Of a stretch of 64,000 nucleotides of DNA, positions 62,465-64,000 are shown in pieces (position 1 is the stretch's first letter; the number at the start of each line of letters is the position of its first letter). The notes beneath the pieces are model-generated. The model was not told where the DNA came from and did not search any database. It saw nothing but the letters and a program-made list of their open reading frames with translations. A program made the translations under genes and the position numbers. The DNA is taken from contig NC_135567.1 of NCBI RefSeq assembly GCF_964340395.1, forward strand, positions 2,917,109 to 2,981,108. Reading direction: 5' to 3'. The stretch comes from Glandiceps talaboti (taxonomy: Eukaryota; Hemichordata; Enteropneusta; Spengelidae).

Positions 62465-62631
62465 AGTCAGTCAGCCAGCCAATCAGTCAGTCAGTCAGTC
62501 AGTCAGCCAGCCAGTCAGTCAGTCAATCAGTCAGTCAGTCAGTCAGTCAGTCAGTCAGTCAGTCAGTCTGTATGTCTGTCTGTCTATCTGTCAGTCAGTC
62601 AGTCCGTCCGTCCGTCCGTCCGTCCGTCCGT
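61694..62631. repeat. CAGT/CAGC tetranucleotide block, ~940 bp
   Basis: Long tetranucleotide array alternating CAGT and CAGC tracts. A recognisable longer word (gctagtcagtaagccagcc) recurs at about 61767, 61901, 62141 and 62230, giving it higher-order structure. It ends in TCTG and CCGT variants. Peptides of SQSVSQ type are artefacts. Confidence 0.97.
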
Positions 62632-64000
62632 CTAACAACAAGACTCATATTTATACATTTTATGTACATTTTATTTCAATTATCAAATATAACATCTAGT
62701 CAAGATACGTTGTAACTGAATACATTATACTCTTCCAATGCCAACTTAATGTTAATCACAGAATTACATGAATCGATAGGATAACCACAACACCGAGTTA
62801 CGTGTAATTCAACTCAGTTATCGTTTAACTGGATAATACAATATTAAAAAAAAAACACGTTTTGATTCTTTTTGGGTGAGAAATGTAGACAAAAGGTGAA
62901 AAAAGAGGGGTGGGAGTGATGCAAATTTATTTAGGGGAATCATTTCGTATCATAATTGACATCAAGCATGATTTTCAGAATGACATATGATACTAGTATG
63001 ACATCAATATCACATTAAGGTAAACCATTACTCTAGCAGATCTTTTATGAAATCAAAAAACTCCAACCAGTGCAACTTAACAAGTACAGATTTATTTACA
63101 TATTATCAATCTAAAAAAATCAGTACAGGGTTAGTCATATGACGTCATCTACTAACACTTGTCATGACGTCACACTGGTTGTCACAACTGCCTAGAGTAC
63201 ATTGCTATATCTAATTAGAAATTCGGTTATTAAGAATAAGTGACAAACAAACAAAAATGTTAGGACACAGCAAATAGTTAAACTCATTTGACATCAAAAT
63301 GTAAAAAGCAGTTTGAATAAATGAGCTCAGTACAAACACACAAAATAATAAAAGTAAACAAATCACACACATCATTCTTGGAAAAAAAATTCACCAGTCA
63401 CTTGTACATTAGAGAGTATAATTTTTGTTGACTTTAGAAAAAAAATTGTCTGTTTGAAAATTATTTGAAAAGTATTAGTACTGTGTGTTTGTAGAAAACA
63501 CTGCTTTTATTTGATGAAAATTATATTAAAAGAATACAGTATTCTAGAATTAGGTATTTAGGCTTCTAAGAATAGGATAACAAAAACATAAATAAACAAA
63601 AACATAAATAAACAAATAAATAAATAAACATGCATAGTAACAGTTTATCTGTGAATTGTGAAAAGATGGAGTACATCCAAAAAACACAAATTTAAAACCG
63701 ACTTTAAAAATCAAGTGTAGGATGATTGTTTATTTACATGTAGATTTGAAAATATGATGTAAATCCATCGATTTCTTCAAATTCTTGGTGAAAATGAAAA
63801 TATCATCAAAATAAAGTTTTTGATATTTTTATAAATCTAAATATGAGCGAAAACTAAAAAGTGAGTAGTCAGTAGCACATATTGATAGTACCGAAGTAAC
63901 TGCTTCAACAGCTGAGTCCAAGCTATTGACTATTAAGGCAATGCGACTTAGTAGCTATGCTATGTATAAAGTTCAAAGTTCAAAGTTTAAGGGTAATTTG
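62632..64000. other. No gene recognised
   Basis: AT-rich with A runs and a short aaataaataaac run near 63600; no exon supported. Confidence 0.5.

Overview
This is metazoan nuclear DNA. It is AT-rich, has almost no long open reading frames outside retrotransposons, and contains spliced exons with GT/AG borders, non-LTR retrotransposons of several clades, a Ty3/gypsy element, a Penelope-like element, foldback/MITE-like elements, and long microsatellites and minisatellites. The mix suggests a marine invertebrate with a repeat-rich genome (invertebrate deuterostome or lophotrochozoan). The phylum cannot be fixed from sequence alone.

Layout. 0-8.2 kb: a 5'-truncated L1/Tx1-like LINE (minus), a decayed LINE of a second family (plus), one possible signal-peptide exon and one possible terminal exon (minus), and a LINE 3' remnant. 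8.8-18.2 kb is a nest of retroelements: a Penelope-like element with GIY-YIG domain (minus), a CR1-like LINE (minus) whose RT sits next to a PHD-finger ORF1 remnant, and a Ty3/gypsy pol (plus) split by a 2.28-kb non-coding insertion. 18.2-28 kb is mostly empty, with one 258-bp repeat and small hairpins. 28.1-29.6 kb is a minus-strand LINE with a large (AT)n tract grown inside its RT. 32-37.1 kb is a nest of two satellite families, an L2/CR1 LINE and terminal-inverted-repeat elements.

37.3-53.3 kb holds the only credible host gene, on the minus strand. It has a 5' untranslated exon candidate (53.3 kb), a first coding exon candidate (51.6 kb), an acidic linker exon candidate (51.2 kb), an exon for the C-terminal half of a KMT5A/SETD8-like SET domain (45.6 kb), three small phase-1 exons (41.3, 40.8, 39.5 kb) and a terminal exon with stop (37.4 kb). 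The exons downstream of SET share one phase, so they can be joined without frame change. The SET exon carries an apparent 1-nt frame disruption, and the N-terminal half of the SET domain was not found. Its introns hold a 3.5-kb minisatellite of ~76-bp palindromic units with an internal ~1.5-kb duplication carrying a foldback element, plus a LINE flanked by an unusually long (~56 bp) target-site duplication.

53.3-64 kb holds more LINE fragments, TC/TA microsatellites, a 9-bp-TSD foldback element, the second, inverted and identical copy of the 258-bp repeat, and a ~940-bp CAGT/CAGC tetranucleotide block. There is no CRISPR array, operon or bacterial gene. No clear tRNA or rRNA gene was seen.
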